Assembly: GCA_040183005.1 (NCBI GenBank)
Contig: JAMPIW010000007.1
Location: 496,001-560,000, forward strand
DNA from: Gammaproteobacteria bacterium
GTDB taxonomy: Bacteria > Pseudomonadota > Gammaproteobacteria > Ga0077554 > Ga007554
Direction: 5' to 3'
DNA: 64,000 nt
In this document: one piece after another, positions 43,511-53,051 of the stretch
How the letters are laid out: every line of letters begins with the position of its first letter
Position numbering within the stretch: the stretch's first letter is position 1
Position numbers and translations under genes: made by a program
Notes under the pieces: generated by a model
Database searches by the model: none
Seen by the model: only the letters and a program-made list of their open reading frames with translations
Told to the model about the DNA's origin: nothing

Positions 43511-43963
43511 TTATTTAATGATCTTCCAAGCGCCATCCGGCTGGCGACAAGCGGTGCCAAAGACGTCTTCCTGCTTGCCTCCTACATTGGCCTTCATAGT
43601 GAATTCGCGGCATGGACTCTGCTCGACGTCATACGTGCGGGTAGGAGTAATTGTATAGGTGCTACCCGTGTCAGGGTTGCGCCAAGTGGATTGCTGCCCG
43701 GTCCTGTTTTGCTCCAATACCTGTGCCGTTCGAATGCGATCATGTTCGTCCATGTGCTGTCCCACGTGAGTGCCTATCATGGCACCGGCCATGGTTCCAA
43801 GAATAATGGCGGCGATGCGTCCACCGCCCTCACCAACAGTGGAGCCCACGGCAGCCCCGATGGCTCCACCGACGAGGCCTCCTGCCTGCTCTTGGGTGGC
43901 GCATCCACTAGCTAGGATCACAACGAGTGTCCCGGCCGATATCATAGTCGTTAACCTATTCAT
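43511..43963 (-). CDS. glycine-zipper outer-membrane lipoprotein (17-kDa antigen-like)
   Basis: A 150-residue lipoprotein. Lipobox LASGC at about residues 17-21. The mature N-terminus has a Gly-zipper double helix (GGLVGGAIGAAVGSTVGEGGGRIAAIILGTMAGAMIGTHVG) of the Rickettsia 17-kDa antigen/SlyB type. The C-terminal 75 residues form the surface-antigen domain (YTITPTRTYDVEQSPCREFTM, ACRQPDGAWKII). It is located in the outer membrane; function unknown. GGAGGT precedes the ATG. A possible FNR-controlled promoter lies about 230 bp upstream (listed). Confidence 0.85.
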   Translation of the reverse strand: MNRLTTMISAGTLVVILASGCATQEQAGGLVGGAIGAAVGSTVGEGGGRIAAIILGTMAGAMIGTHVGQHMDEHDRIRTAQVLEQNRTGQQSTWRNPDTGSTYTITPTRTYDVEQSPCREFTMKANVGGKQEDVFGTACRQPDGAWKIIK

Positions 43964-44362
43964 ATCGTTACCTCCGTGTCATGAAAAATATAATGTATCT
44001 CCCTTTGAACCCTCATATATCCAGCAGTACAGGCACGAGAAAATATGTCTGATTTGAGTTGTTGGTTTCTTATTTTTCATTTTCTTAACTTGGCCATTCC
44101 ACATGCTGCCCCACCAAGAGTGCAGTCCAAGGTTTGAGTCTGGTAATCTTGGCGTTCAGCCGTGACTCGACAGACCTGTCTCACAAGTTTAGGGCAACTC
44201 TAGCACGCAATGGACAATATTCCTTTGATCTAGATCAAATAAGTCTCAAGTGCTCACAAAAACAGAAGTCATCCGATAACTATCTGTTTTCGCATAGGTG
44301 ATCCTGCTCCGGCTTTTCGAACACCTTGCTAGCAGATAATCTCTAACCGGATAGGCTGCCGG
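43964..44362. other. 399-bp gap with a long leader
   Basis: It holds the promoter and leader of the leftward glycine-zipper gene, with an FNR-type box at 44225. A minus-strand frame of 42 residues (about 44104 to 43979) has no good ribosome site and no recognisable features. I do not call it. Confidence 0.5.
44197..44238 (-). promoter_or_regulatory. FNR/ANR-type box with -10 at class II spacing
   Basis: TTGATCTAGATCAA (44225-44238) is identical to the box at 18414. On the minus strand, TAGAGT (44202-44197) gives a start point near 44190, placing the box centre at -41.5. This would drive the glycine-zipper lipoprotein gene. Confidence 0.55.
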
Positions 44363-46855
44363 TCAATAACTGTTCCGCAACACCTCCAAAGGTGGCTTCT
44401 GCAAGATGAACCGTGTGCCGAGTAGGCCTGCCAAGCCCACGCCCAACGTGCCACCTACGATCCCGGTTAGCCATATCCACGGATTCAGTGCGAACGGTAG
44501 ATGAAACACATGGGTAGCCAATAGATATCCCAGCAGTGTGGCGGCGGTGGAGGCTACCAGTCCGGCGAGCAGGCCGAGCACGGCGAATTCTGAAAATAGC
44601 CCTGTCAGTAATTGTCCTCGCCGCGCGCCGAGGGTGCGCAGGATGGCGCTTTCGTGGATGCGTTCATCCAGCGTGGCCTGGATGGCGGCATATAACACCA
44701 GCAGACCCGCCATAACGGTAAACAGGAACACGTATTCCACGGCAAGGCTGACGCGCTCCATGATCAGGCGCACCTGGGCCATGATCGCGGCCACGTCGAT
44801 CACGGTGACGTTGGGAAACGCCTTGACCAGCTTATTCATCAGGTCCGGTTTGTTCTGCGGCACATAGAGACTGGTGATGTAGCTGGCGGGATAACCGTCG
44901 AGTGCGCCGGGTGGTGCCATCACAAAGAAATTGGCGCGCATCGAATCCCATTCCACCTTGCGCAGGCTGGTGACCTTGGCAGTGAACTCTTCTCCGCCGA
45001 TCAAATAGCGCAGCGTGTCGCCGAGGTTAATCCCCAGCGTTTTGGCAAGCCCTTCTTCCACTGATAAGAAACGTTTGCCGTAATCTTTGGCACTCCACCA
45101 GTGCCCGGCAACGAGCTGGTTGTCGGACTGCATGTGTGCGCCCCAGGACAGGTTGAATTCGCGCGATACCAGACGTTGCGCGTGTTCGTCGGTATACGTG
45201 TTCGCGGATATCGCTTTATCATTGATGCCGATGAGGCGTGCGCGGATCATGGGAAACAGCATGGGTTCAGTGCCGTTCTCTCGCGCCAAAAAGGTGTGTA
45301 TGGCAGGCACTTGATCAGGCTGGATATTAATAAGGAAGCGGTTCGGTGCATCGGCAGGCAGGCTCTTCTGCCAGTCCTTGAGCAAGTCGCCGCGCACCAG
45401 GGTGAGTAGCAGCAATGCCATGATGCCAATGCCGAAACCCAGGATTTGCACTACGCTGCCCTGTGCGCGGCGCGTGATGTTGGCGATGCCGAAGCGCCAC
45501 GCCACACCGGCACGGCGGCGCAACAGGCGCAGTGCATTGATCAACGCCAAGGCGAATACGGTGAGCACTAGCAGTGCGGCAGCGGTTCCTCCCAGTACGT
45601 AAGCGCCGAGTTTAAGGTCTCCAGCCTGCCATAGCATGAGTGCCGCCAGCGCCATTACTCCAAATCCATAGGCAGCAAGGCTGCTTGCCGGGGGGGCACC
45701 AATGTCGCGCCGCAATACACGGAGCGGTGGCACACGCTTGAGATGCAGCAGCGGTGGCAGGGCAAAGCCGGTGAGGGTAATCATGCCGGTGAGCACGCCG
45801 AATACCACAGGCTGCAATGAGGGCGGCGGTAGTTCGGCGGTCACCATTGTCCCCAGCACCTGTGCCAGCACACCCTGTGCCGCATAGCCCAGCATGCAGC
45901 CGGCCAGGCTGGCGGCCAGTCCCAGAAAAAGAATCTGGTATACGTAAATGCGTGTGATGTCCGCCTGCACCGCCCCCAGGCAGCGCATCATGGCGCAATT
46001 ATCGAGATGGCGTGTCATGAAGCGGCGCGTGGCAATGGCTACGGCGACGCCCGCCAGCATCACGCTGACCAGCGCCGCCAGGCCGAGAAAGCTCTGCGCG
46101 CGGTTCAGCGCGGTACGCAGTTCGGGGCGGGCATCTTCCACGCCTTCGATGCGTTCGCCTGGTTTCAAATGTTTCGTGATTGCGGAGCGGTAGGCCGCAA
46201 TATTAATTGCCTCGCCCGCCACCAGCAGCCGGTAGCGGATGCGGCTGGCAGGCTGCACCAGTTGGGTGTTGGGCAGGTCGGCCAGATTGAGCATCAGGCG
46301 CGGTGCGATGCTGAACAGATCACCGCCCCGTGCGGGTTCGCGGGTAAGCACCGCCGCGATAGTGAGCTGCGCCTCACCCACACTGATACGGTCGCCGACC
46401 GCAATAGCGAGCGGGGCAAGCAGTCCTGCGTCCAGCCATACCGTGCCCGGCTGGGGGATGCCGGAGGCGGGTGCGTCGGGCATAAAGCGCTGCGGCGCGA
46501 TGTGCAGTTTCCCCCGCAATGGATAGCCATCGCTCACCGCCTTGATTTCCGCCAGATGGGTTTTTTCGCCCGCGACTACCATGCTGGGGAAATCCAGTGT
46601 TTCGGCGCTGCGTAGATTATTCTGATGCGCGATTGAACGCAGCTCATTTGCCAGCGGGTGATCCGAGGCGATCAACAGATCCGCACCCAGCAGGTCGTTA
46701 GCCTGACGGTGCAGCGCCTGGTCGATGCGGTCTGTGAAAAACCCCACAGCCGTGACGCTGGTAACAGCGACGATGAGCGCCAGCGCCAGCGCACGCAGCT
46801 CGCCGGCGCGCCAGTCACGCCGCAGCATGCGCATGGCCAGCGCGAGTGTGTTCAT
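44363..46855 (-). CDS. ybbP: FtsX-family ABC permease (YbbP-like)
   Basis: An 830-residue inner-membrane protein of the MacB/FtsX permease superfamily in the long YbbP form. There is one N-terminal helix, a large periplasmic domain, a cluster of helices in the middle (about 255-480) and three C-terminal helices after a second periplasmic domain. The C-terminal block has ESAILRTLGARRGQLLTGLFSEFAVLGLLAG, typical for these mechanotransmission permeases. With the ATPase gene, which overlaps by 4 nt, and divergent tesA it matches the conserved E. coli ybbA-ybbP-tesA neighbourhood. The complex is thought to move hydrophobic compounds or lipoproteins, but its substrate is not established. Confidence 0.9.
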   Translation of the reverse strand: MNTLALAMRMLRRDWRAGELRALALALIVAVTSVTAVGFFTDRIDQALHRQANDLLGADLLIASDHPLANELRSIAHQNNLRSAETLDFPSMVVAGEKTHLAEIKAVSDGYPLRGKLHIAPQRFMPDAPASGIPQPGTVWLDAGLLAPLAIAVGDRISVGEAQLTIAAVLTREPARGGDLFSIAPRLMLNLADLPNTQLVQPASRIRYRLLVAGEAINIAAYRSAITKHLKPGERIEGVEDARPELRTALNRAQSFLGLAALVSVMLAGVAVAIATRRFMTRHLDNCAMMRCLGAVQADITRIYVYQILFLGLAASLAGCMLGYAAQGVLAQVLGTMVTAELPPPSLQPVVFGVLTGMITLTGFALPPLLHLKRVPPLRVLRRDIGAPPASSLAAYGFGVMALAALMLWQAGDLKLGAYVLGGTAAALLVLTVFALALINALRLLRRRAGVAWRFGIANITRRAQGSVVQILGFGIGIMALLLLTLVRGDLLKDWQKSLPADAPNRFLINIQPDQVPAIHTFLARENGTEPMLFPMIRARLIGINDKAISANTYTDEHAQRLVSREFNLSWGAHMQSDNQLVAGHWWSAKDYGKRFLSVEEGLAKTLGINLGDTLRYLIGGEEFTAKVTSLRKVEWDSMRANFFVMAPPGALDGYPASYITSLYVPQNKPDLMNKLVKAFPNVTVIDVAAIMAQVRLIMERVSLAVEYVFLFTVMAGLLVLYAAIQATLDERIHESAILRTLGARRGQLLTGLFSEFAVLGLLAGLVASTAATLLGYLLATHVFHLPFALNPWIWLTGIVGGTLGVGLAGLLGTRFILQKPPLEVLRNSY

Positions 46856-47541
46856 GCTTCCACCTTCAATCTGCCAGTTTCCAGTTCGAGACGCCGGTTG
46901 CAGCGCCGCGCAAGTGTCTCGTCATGGGTCACCAGAACCAGGGTCGTGGCCAGTTCCTGATTGATTTCGAACAGCAGATCGGCCACGCGCTTGCCAGTGG
47001 CGCGGTCGAGGTTGCCGGTCGGTTCGTCGGCGAACAGCAACTTCGGTTGTGGTGCGAAGGCGCGCGCAATCGCCACACGCTGCTGTTCACCGCCCGACAA
47101 TTGTTTGGGGTAGTGATTCCTGCGCGCGTCCAGCCCCACGCGTGCCAGCACTGCCCGTGCCGCATCACGCGCGTCGTCTCGCCCGGCGAGTTCCAGCGGC
47201 AGCATCACATTCTCCAGCGCGGTGAGATTGGGCAGCAGTTGAAACGACTGGAAGACAAAGCCGATCATCGCCCCACGCAGGCGGGCGCGGCCATCCTCAT
47301 TCAGTGCGAACAAGTCTGTGCCATCAATCCATACCTTGCCGCGGCTCGGGGTGTCCAAGCCTGCCAACAACCCAAGCAAGGTGGACTTGCCGGAACCCGA
47401 GGTGCCTATAATCGCCACGGCCTCACCCGGTACAATGGTAAGATCTATGTCATGCAGTAGCACCAGCTCACCTTCCGGGCTGTTGACCTGCTTGGCTAAA
47501 TTTTCCGCCCGCACGATCGGGTAAGAGGAACCATCGGGCAT
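46852..47541 (-). CDS. ybbA: ABC ATPase (YbbA-like)
   Basis: A 229-residue LolD/MacB-type ATPase. It has Walker [10 protein letters not shown], the Q-loop in [10 protein letters not shown], signature [15 protein letters not shown] and Walker [13 protein letters not shown]. The frame is open a further 37 codons, but ATG 47541 has AGGAG upstream and gives the family N-terminus ([17 protein letters not shown]). That ATG overlaps the divergent tesA start: the two share the sequence CATG. The overlap of 4 nt with the permease gene implies translational coupling. Confidence 0.92.
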   Translation of the reverse strand: MPDGSSYPIVRAENLAKQVNSPEGELVLLHDIDLTIVPGEAVAIIGTSGSGKSTLLGLLAGLDTPSRGKVWIDGTDLFALNEDGRARLRGAMIGFVFQSFQLLPNLTALENVMLPLELAGRDDARDAARAVLARVGLDARRNHYPKQLSGGEQQRVAIARAFAPQPKLLFADEPTGNLDRATGKRVADLLFEINQELATTLVLVTHDETLARRCNRRLELETGRLKVEA

Positions 47542-48154
47542 GTTCAATAGACTCCTGTTGCTGATTTTTTTTGCAATTCCATTCTCCAGTAGTGCGGCGC
47601 CTGCGCCCATTATTTTAGTGCTGGGTGACAGTTTAAGCGCAGGGTATGGCATAGATCAAAATTCAGGCTGGGTATCCTTGTTGCAACAGCGCCTCACCGA
47701 ACGCTCGCGCAATTACCGGGTCATCAACGCCAGCATCAGCGGTGAAACCACGAGCGGTGGGCTGGCGCGCATCGGGCAAGTCCTGAAAATCCATCAGCCG
47801 GCCATTGTGATTGTCGAGCTGGGCGCCAACGACGGCTTGCGTGGCCTGCCACTGGATGAAATGCGCAGCAACCTCGCCACCATCATCGAACAGAGCCGCA
47901 GGGGTGATGCCCAGGTGCTGTTGGTGGGAATGCGTCTGCCTCCCAACTATGGCCTGAGTTATACCCAGAAGTTCCATGAGACCTACGTGGATCTTGCCAC
48001 ACGCTACCGCGTTCCGCTCGTACCGTTCCTGCTGGAAGGTGTCGCCACCGATTTCTCGCTTATGCAGGGTGACGGCTTGCATCCTGCTGCCGCTGCCCAA
48101 CCAAGGGTTCTGGACAACGTGTGGAAATATTTGCAGGGTATGCTGCGGAAATAG
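47540..48154 (+). CDS. tesA: acyl-CoA thioesterase I / lysophospholipase (TesA)
   Basis: A 204-residue periplasmic SGNH hydrolase. The signal peptide (FNRLLLLIFFAIPFSSSAA) is followed by GDSLSAGYG (block I Ser), SGETTSGG (block II Gly), GANDGLRGL (block III Asn) and DGLHP (block V Asp-His). It hydrolyses acyl-CoA, lysophospholipids and esters. GAGGA lies before the ATG. It is divergent from ybbA with interlocked start codons. Confidence 0.93.
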   Translation: MFNRLLLLIFFAIPFSSSAAPAPIILVLGDSLSAGYGIDQNSGWVSLLQQRLTERSRNYRVINASISGETTSGGLARIGQVLKIHQPAIVIVELGANDGLRGLPLDEMRSNLATIIEQSRRGDAQVLLVGMRLPPNYGLSYTQKFHETYVDLATRYRVPLVPFLLEGVATDFSLMQGDGLHPAAAAQPRVLDNVWKYLQGMLRK

Positions 48155-48161
48155 AGCAGGC

Positions 48162-49040
48162 CTATTTGCTTCCATTGATCGCTGCGGCGGCCATCCCCTC
48201 GCGCCGTAGCGCCATGATTCCCGCAAGGCATACCAGCAGCGCTCCTGCCAGAGTCAAAGCATCCGGTTTTTCGCCCCACAACATCCAGCCTAAAAGTGCG
48301 GCAAACACCACCGCGCTATAGGTGAAAGGGCCAATGAAGGCGGCCGGCGCCAAGGCATAGCAGCGTGTGAGCAGCAACTGCCCCGCTGTGGCGAATATCC
48401 CTGCAACGGCCAATAAGCCCCATAGTGTTGGCTCGGGCGTCCGCCAGCCCCACAGCAGAGGTAAGGCGGACACCACAATGCTGATAGTGCTGAAGTAAAA
48501 CACGATGCGTGTAGTCGGCTCGGTTTCTGCCATGCGCCGGATATTGACCACTGCGAGCGCCGCCAGTGCGCCCGAGGCCAGGCCGATCAAGGTGGCTGGC
48601 GAAAATAGCCCCATGCCGGGCCTGAGAATCAGCGTAATTCCGGCAAATCCCACGGCTATCGCCACCCACAGTACACGTCCCACTTTCTCGCGCAGCCAGA
48701 GCAGGGCGATAAAAGGCGTAAACAGCGGCGCGGTAAAATTTAGCAGCACCGCTGCGGCAAGATGCAGGTGAGCAATGGCATAGAAAAAGCAATACATTGC
48801 CGCCAGTCCGGCCAGCGAGCGCATCAAATGCGAACCAAAATGCTGTGTCGCCAACGCCTTGACGCCACCACGCAATAGCCAGGGGAGGAGGGCGAGAAAG
48901 CCAAAGAAATTGCGGAAAAACACCACCATTTCATTGGGTAGATGCGCTGATACTGTTTTGATGGTGGCGCCCATGGCGGCGAACATCAAGGCGGCGGCGA
49001 TGGCTAACATGGCGCCACGGGCACGGTTTTCAGGATACAT
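48162..49040 (-). CDS. EamA/DMT-family transporter
   Basis: A 292-residue inner-membrane protein with ten predicted helices and two EamA repeats (GAMLAIAAALMFAAMGATIKT...; GLASGALAALAVVNIRRMAE...). DMT transporters export or import small metabolites; the substrate cannot be inferred. It converges on tesA with a 7-bp gap. Confidence 0.9.
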   Translation of the reverse strand: MYPENRARGAMLAIAAALMFAAMGATIKTVSAHLPNEMVVFFRNFFGFLALLPWLLRGGVKALATQHFGSHLMRSLAGLAAMYCFFYAIAHLHLAAAVLLNFTAPLFTPFIALLWLREKVGRVLWVAIAVGFAGITLILRPGMGLFSPATLIGLASGALAALAVVNIRRMAETEPTTRIVFYFSTISIVVSALPLLWGWRTPEPTLWGLLAVAGIFATAGQLLLTRCYALAPAAFIGPFTYSAVVFAALLGWMLWGEKPDALTLAGALLVCLAGIMALRREGMAAAAINGSK

Positions 49041-49121
49041 GAGCCGTAGATTTTTTTCGGTGCTTTGCCATGGAAACCTTTCTTGAAGCTCCTGAAAAAG
49101 CCATGTGCAGTGTAACAGGCG

Positions 49122-49814
49122 TTAGAGATCGGCTTTGGTGGCGTATTTCGTGGGCGTCGGCGCAAGACGGCGCCAAATCTTTCTTTTGAGCAGATAGAGC
49201 AATCCTGTAAGAACTAGCAAATAGCTGATGACGTAGTAGCCAAGATGACGACGTTCATTGGCATGGGGGTCTGCTGCCCAGTTTAAAAACGCCGCCACCT
49301 CGGTGGCTTTGGTTTGCAGCTCATGCCGCGCAGCAGGATCATTTGCACTACCTGCGCCAAGGATGTCAGGCATTTTGACACCCGGGAACAGCCGGTTATT
49401 GGTGTTTCCGGCGGAGTCTTGGTAAAAGCTGGTAAGCAGTGTGTAGATATAACGCGGCCCTCCGTCGCGAGCTTTGGCCATCAAGGAGAGATCCGGTGGT
49501 ATTTTTCCATAGGCGGCCAGGCTGGCCTCGGGGGGTGTTTGGCTGATCAGGGCTGCCCCCAGGGCACTGTCGGCACGCATCTCGTCGACCTCTTGTTTCG
49601 TAAATCCTAACGCCAGCAGGTCGTGATAGGTGACATATTTCAAATCATGACAACCCATGCAGGTGCCGACGGCGGTCTGCGCGCCACGTTTCAGTACCTC
49701 AGGGTTATCCGGGATGGTGACATCGGCAAGCTTCGTGGGTTCGGCCCATGCGCCCATGCAAGGCAACATAAGCATGAATAGCAGACTATAACGAGAAAGA
49801 CGCATCGTACTCAC
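49122..49814 (-). CDS. petC: cytochrome c1 (bc1 complex)
   Basis: A 230-residue cytochrome c1. The signal peptide ends in GAWA. Heme c binds at CMGCH (about residue 53), the axial methionine is in GVKMPDIL, and a C-terminal membrane anchor (YYVISYLLVLTGLLYLLKRKIW) holds it in the inner membrane. The 4-nt overlap with petB and the order petA-petB-petC are standard. It passes electrons from the Rieske cluster to soluble cytochrome c. Confidence 0.95.
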   Translation of the reverse strand: MSTMRLSRYSLLFMLMLPCMGAWAEPTKLADVTIPDNPEVLKRGAQTAVGTCMGCHDLKYVTYHDLLALGFTKQEVDEMRADSALGAALISQTPPEASLAAYGKIPPDLSLMAKARDGGPRYIYTLLTSFYQDSAGNTNNRLFPGVKMPDILGAGSANDPAARHELQTKATEVAAFLNWAADPHANERRHLGYYVISYLLVLTGLLYLLKRKIWRRLAPTPTKYATKADL

Positions 49815-51040
49815 TGTCCTACGCCGCGCTGGGATGCTTCGCTGGCAAGGATTTCCTGCACAGCGGGCGGCAATCCGCGTGCGCGCAGCCAGCGTTCTTC
49901 CCAGATGGAGGCGAAAGGCAGAATCAGGAATATGCCAAAATAGATAAATGTGGCAATTCGGTCGATAGACACTACAGAGCCCAACGGCGGCTGGCCACCC
50001 ACATAGGCAAGCACTATGATATCCAGCACGAATACGTAAAACAGGAATCGATAGATCGGCCGGTAACGCGCTCCTCCTGGTATTTTTGAACGGTCCAGGA
50101 AAGGCAGGGCACCATAGATTAGAATTGACAGCGCCATGGCAACGACTCCACCCAAGGCGTCAGGTACAGCACGCAGGATGGCGTAAAATGGTAGGAAATA
50201 CCATTCCGGTGCTATATGGGCGGGCGTATGCAAAGGATTTGCAGGAATATTGTTTTCTGTTTCGATGAAGAAATCAGGCTTGAAGAACAAGAAGGCACAA
50301 AAAACGATAAGGAATATGCCCAGTCCGAAGAAATCTTTAATGGTGAAATACGGGTGAAAGGGGATGTTGTCCTTGGCTCTAAGGTTGATGCCCGAAGGAT
50401 TGCTGCTCTTCACGCTGTGCAGCGCGATAAGGTGAATGAATACCATGGCGAAGATCACGAAAGGAAGCAGATAATGCAATGCAAAAAATCGCGTGAGCGT
50501 AGGGTCGCCGACAGCAAAGCCGCCCCGCAGCCAGATCACGATCTGATCGCCGACGAAGGGTGTTGCGCCGAACAGGGCGGTAATCACTTGAGCGCCCCAA
50601 TATGACATTTGTCCCCACGGTAGCAGATAGCCCATAAAGGCGGTCGCCATTATCGTCAGCAATATGATCTGGCCAGACCACCACATCAGTTCGCGTGGCG
50701 CACGATAAGACCCATAGTATAGAGTGCGTGCCATGTGGAGATAGATCACCACAAAAAAGGCCGAAGCGCCTGTTGAATGCATGTAGCGCAACAGCCAGCC
50801 GTAGTTAACGTTGCGCATGATGTGCTGCACGGAATCGAAAGCGAGAGCCGTGTCCGGTTTGTAGTGCATCGCCAGGAAAAGGCCGCTCACCACCTGCAGA
50901 ACTAGCACAAAACCAGCGAGAAAACCGAAGTTCCACCAGTAGCTGAGGTTGCGGGGCGTCGGATATTCGGTAAGTTCGTGCTTGATGAATGAGCTGAGTG
51001 GAAAGCGCTGGTCGATCCATGCGATGACACGGTTGGACAT
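49811..51040 (-). CDS. petB: cytochrome b (bc1 complex)
   Basis: A 409-residue eight-helix cytochrome b. The four heme histidines lie in the second and fourth helices (LAMHYKP, RYMHSTGASAFFVVIYLHM, HYLLPF, HLIALHSVKSSNP). The quinol site motif is seen as PEWYF (APEWYFLPFYAILR). It oxidises ubiquinol and reduces quinone in the proton-motive Q cycle. It is 12 bp from petA and overlaps petC by 4 nt. Confidence 0.97.
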   Translation of the reverse strand: MSNRVIAWIDQRFPLSSFIKHELTEYPTPRNLSYWWNFGFLAGFVLVLQVVSGLFLAMHYKPDTALAFDSVQHIMRNVNYGWLLRYMHSTGASAFFVVIYLHMARTLYYGSYRAPRELMWWSGQIILLTIMATAFMGYLLPWGQMSYWGAQVITALFGATPFVGDQIVIWLRGGFAVGDPTLTRFFALHYLLPFVIFAMVFIHLIALHSVKSSNPSGINLRAKDNIPFHPYFTIKDFFGLGIFLIVFCAFLFFKPDFFIETENNIPANPLHTPAHIAPEWYFLPFYAILRAVPDALGGVVAMALSILIYGALPFLDRSKIPGGARYRPIYRFLFYVFVLDIIVLAYVGGQPPLGSVVSIDRIATFIYFGIFLILPFASIWEERWLRARGLPPAVQEILASEASQRGVGQ

Positions 51041-51052
51041 GGGTGGTTCCCT

Positions 51053-51577
51053 TTATGACTTGCCGATCACAATCTTGTCGGCGCTAGCGAAGGTATAGGG
51101 AGGGATGTCAAGATTGCGTGGCGCTGGGCCACTGAGAATGCGTCCGCTATTGTCATAGACACTGCCATGGCAGGGACAGAGCCACCCTTCGGAATTTTTG
51201 TTGGGGATGCAACCCATGTGGGTACACAGCGCTATCACGACCAACCATTGCGGATTTTTAACGCGCTGCCCATCAGGTTGCGGGTCCTTGCCGCCATTCG
51301 ATGCGGCCATCGCGGCGATTTCATCGGGTGTGCGATGCAGGATGAAAATGGGCTTTCCCTGCCAGGCGACGGTTTGCATCTGGCCGGTAGCGATGCTGCT
51401 CAGATCGACGTCGGTATTTGCCTCCGCCAGCACGTCTGTGCTCGGGTTCATACTGCTAATGAAGGGCCAGCAGGCCGTCACGGCACCAGCGGTTGCTACC
51501 GCTGCTGTCACTGTACCAAGAAAATCGCGCCGTGCGGGGTTCCGCAGATCATTATCATCGTCGCTGGTTGCTGTCAC
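51053..51577 (-). CDS. petA: Rieske iron-sulfur protein (bc1 complex)
   Basis: A 174-residue Rieske protein. A twin-arginine signal-anchor (NPARRDFLGTVTAAVATAGAV) holds it in the membrane. The [2Fe-2S] ligands are in CTHMGC and CPCHGS. GTG 51577 was chosen because GGAG lies 8 nt upstream and the usual short N-terminus follows; the frame is open 66 codons further. First gene of petABC and divergent from the Mla-type operon. Confidence 0.93.
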   Translation of the reverse strand: MTATSDDDNDLRNPARRDFLGTVTAAVATAGAVTACWPFISSMNPSTDVLAEANTDVDLSSIATGQMQTVAWQGKPIFILHRTPDEIAAMAASNGGKDPQPDGQRVKNPQWLVVIALCTHMGCIPNKNSEGWLCPCHGSVYDNSGRILSGPAPRNLDIPPYTFASADKIVIGKS

Positions 51578-51727
51578 ACCTTGGTCTCCACCGCTGTTTA
51601 CAGCACAGATGACATACGCCACTTCAATTTTCATTTTAACACACTCCATAGTCGCTATAATCGTTTTCAATCCTTCTAAAAATTCATGTTCTACCCTAGG
51701 GACGGACCTGGCTAAGGTGACGAGTCG

Positions 51728-52867
51728 ATGACAACCGAGCAATGCTCTTATTCCCCGTCCAGTCCTGCCGCCCAAGTTGTTGCATCATCTCATGAGGTGC
51801 GTTGCAGTGGGGTTTGGACGATTCGCGAAGCGCGGCATCTGGAACGGCAATTTGCAACTATGACATGGCCCGCCAGCGCGCAAGTGATTGTCGATGGTTC
51901 TGCGGTTACGGCGATGGATACAGCCGGGGCCTGGCTGCTGCACCGTGCCATTCGCTCGCTTGAACGGGCAGGCCACAACGTGAAACTGGAAGGCCTGCGT
52001 CCCGAATTTCAGTCATTGCTGCAGATCATTCAGGCTCAAACGATGGAGGCTGATGGGGCCACGGTTGCTCGGCCAGTAATCCTGGAGCGAATCGGGCGCC
52101 TGGCGTGGGAGCGCTGGGAGCATATTTTAGCAATGCTTTCCTTCGTGGGCGAAACAGCGCTCACGCTTATGCGTGCCATATTCCAGCCAAGACGCATTCG
52201 CTGGCGTCCTGTCTTATATAATCTTCAGACCTCAGGTTTCTATGCGTTGCCCATCGTAGGGTTGCTTTCATTCCTCATGGGGATCGTAATCGCTTACCAG
52301 GGGGCAGGGCAGTTAAGCCGTTATGGTGCGAGTATTTTTATCGCGGATCTGGTTGGTTTGTCGATGTTGCGCGAACTTTCCCCTCTGCTTACGGCGATCA
52401 TTGTCGCAGGCCGCTCTGGATCCGCCTATGCGGCGCAAATTGGTACCATGAAGATAACGGAGGAGGTCGATGCCCTGCGCACCATTGGCATCTCGCCAAT
52501 CGAACAGCTGGTGTTGCCAAAGCTCCTGGCGCTGCTCATTGCGTTACCGCTGCTCAGCGTCTTTGCAGACGTCCTCGGCGTGTTCGGTGGCATGGTAATG
52601 GCAAAAACTCAATTAAATGTGGGGTACGGCGATTTTCTGAATCGTCTGGGTGATGCTGTTACTCTGTCGTCATATCTGGTCGGGGTAGGGAAGGCGCCCG
52701 TATTCGCCGCCATCATCGCCGTGGTCGGCTGTTTCCGCGGTTTTCAGGTGAGTGGCAGTGCCGATAGCGTAGGCCGGGAGACCACGGTCAGTGTCGTTCA
52801 GTCGATTTTTCTGGTTATCGTCGCCGATGCCCTTTTTTCCGTCGTCTTCAATTGGCTGGATCTATAA
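51728..52867 (+). CDS. MlaE-type lipid ABC permease with N-terminal STAS domain
   Basis: A 379-residue permease. The N-terminal 110 residues are a STAS-like domain (VIVDGSAVTAMDTAGAWLLHRAIRSL), fused here instead of encoded as separate MlaB. The permease part has SFLMGIVIAYQGAGQLSRYGA, LRELSPLLTAIIVAGRSGSAYAAQIGTMKITEEVDALRTIG and six helices. It belongs to the MCE lipid-transport family, which moves phospholipids between membranes. AAGGTGA precedes the ATG. Its TAA stop is inside the left arm of a palindromic element that separates it from the ATPase gene. Confidence 0.92.
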   Translation: MTTEQCSYSPSSPAAQVVASSHEVRCSGVWTIREARHLERQFATMTWPASAQVIVDGSAVTAMDTAGAWLLHRAIRSLERAGHNVKLEGLRPEFQSLLQIIQAQTMEADGATVARPVILERIGRLAWERWEHILAMLSFVGETALTLMRAIFQPRRIRWRPVLYNLQTSGFYALPIVGLLSFLMGIVIAYQGAGQLSRYGASIFIADLVGLSMLRELSPLLTAIIVAGRSGSAYAAQIGTMKITEEVDALRTIGISPIEQLVLPKLLALLIALPLLSVFADVLGVFGGMVMAKTQLNVGYGDFLNRLGDAVTLSSYLVGVGKAPVFAAIIAVVGCFRGFQVSGSADSVGRETTVSVVQSIFLVIVADALFSVVFNWLDL

Positions 52868-53051
52868 TCCTAAAAACCTCAGTTGGAGCCTACTGCGAAT
52901 GCCTAATGCACCGAATCTGCGCGAGAAAATCGCAAAATCTATCCTCACCGTAGCGGATGGCTACGGCTGCGGAATATTTTGCGATTTTCTCGCCCATCTT
53001 CAGCACCTTAGTCATTCTCGCTACGACCCCAACTGAGGCTTTTAGGATAAT
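52864..53051. repeat. palindromic element between the mlaE-like and mlaF-like genes
   Basis: Two arms of about 70 bp (52864-52933 and 52981-53051) pair at roughly 80%, with a central hairpin CCGTAGC-GGAT-GGCTACGG. The left arm contains the permease stop codon; the right arm supplies AGGATAAT just before the ATPase ATG. Its overall plan equals that of the elements at 19889 and 55428, but the sequence differs. Confidence 0.85.

Noticed and set aside
43979-44104. A 42-residue minus-strand gene in the long leader of the glycine-zipper gene
   Set aside because: No ribosome site, no domain or signal features, and it runs nearly into the next gene's ribosome site.
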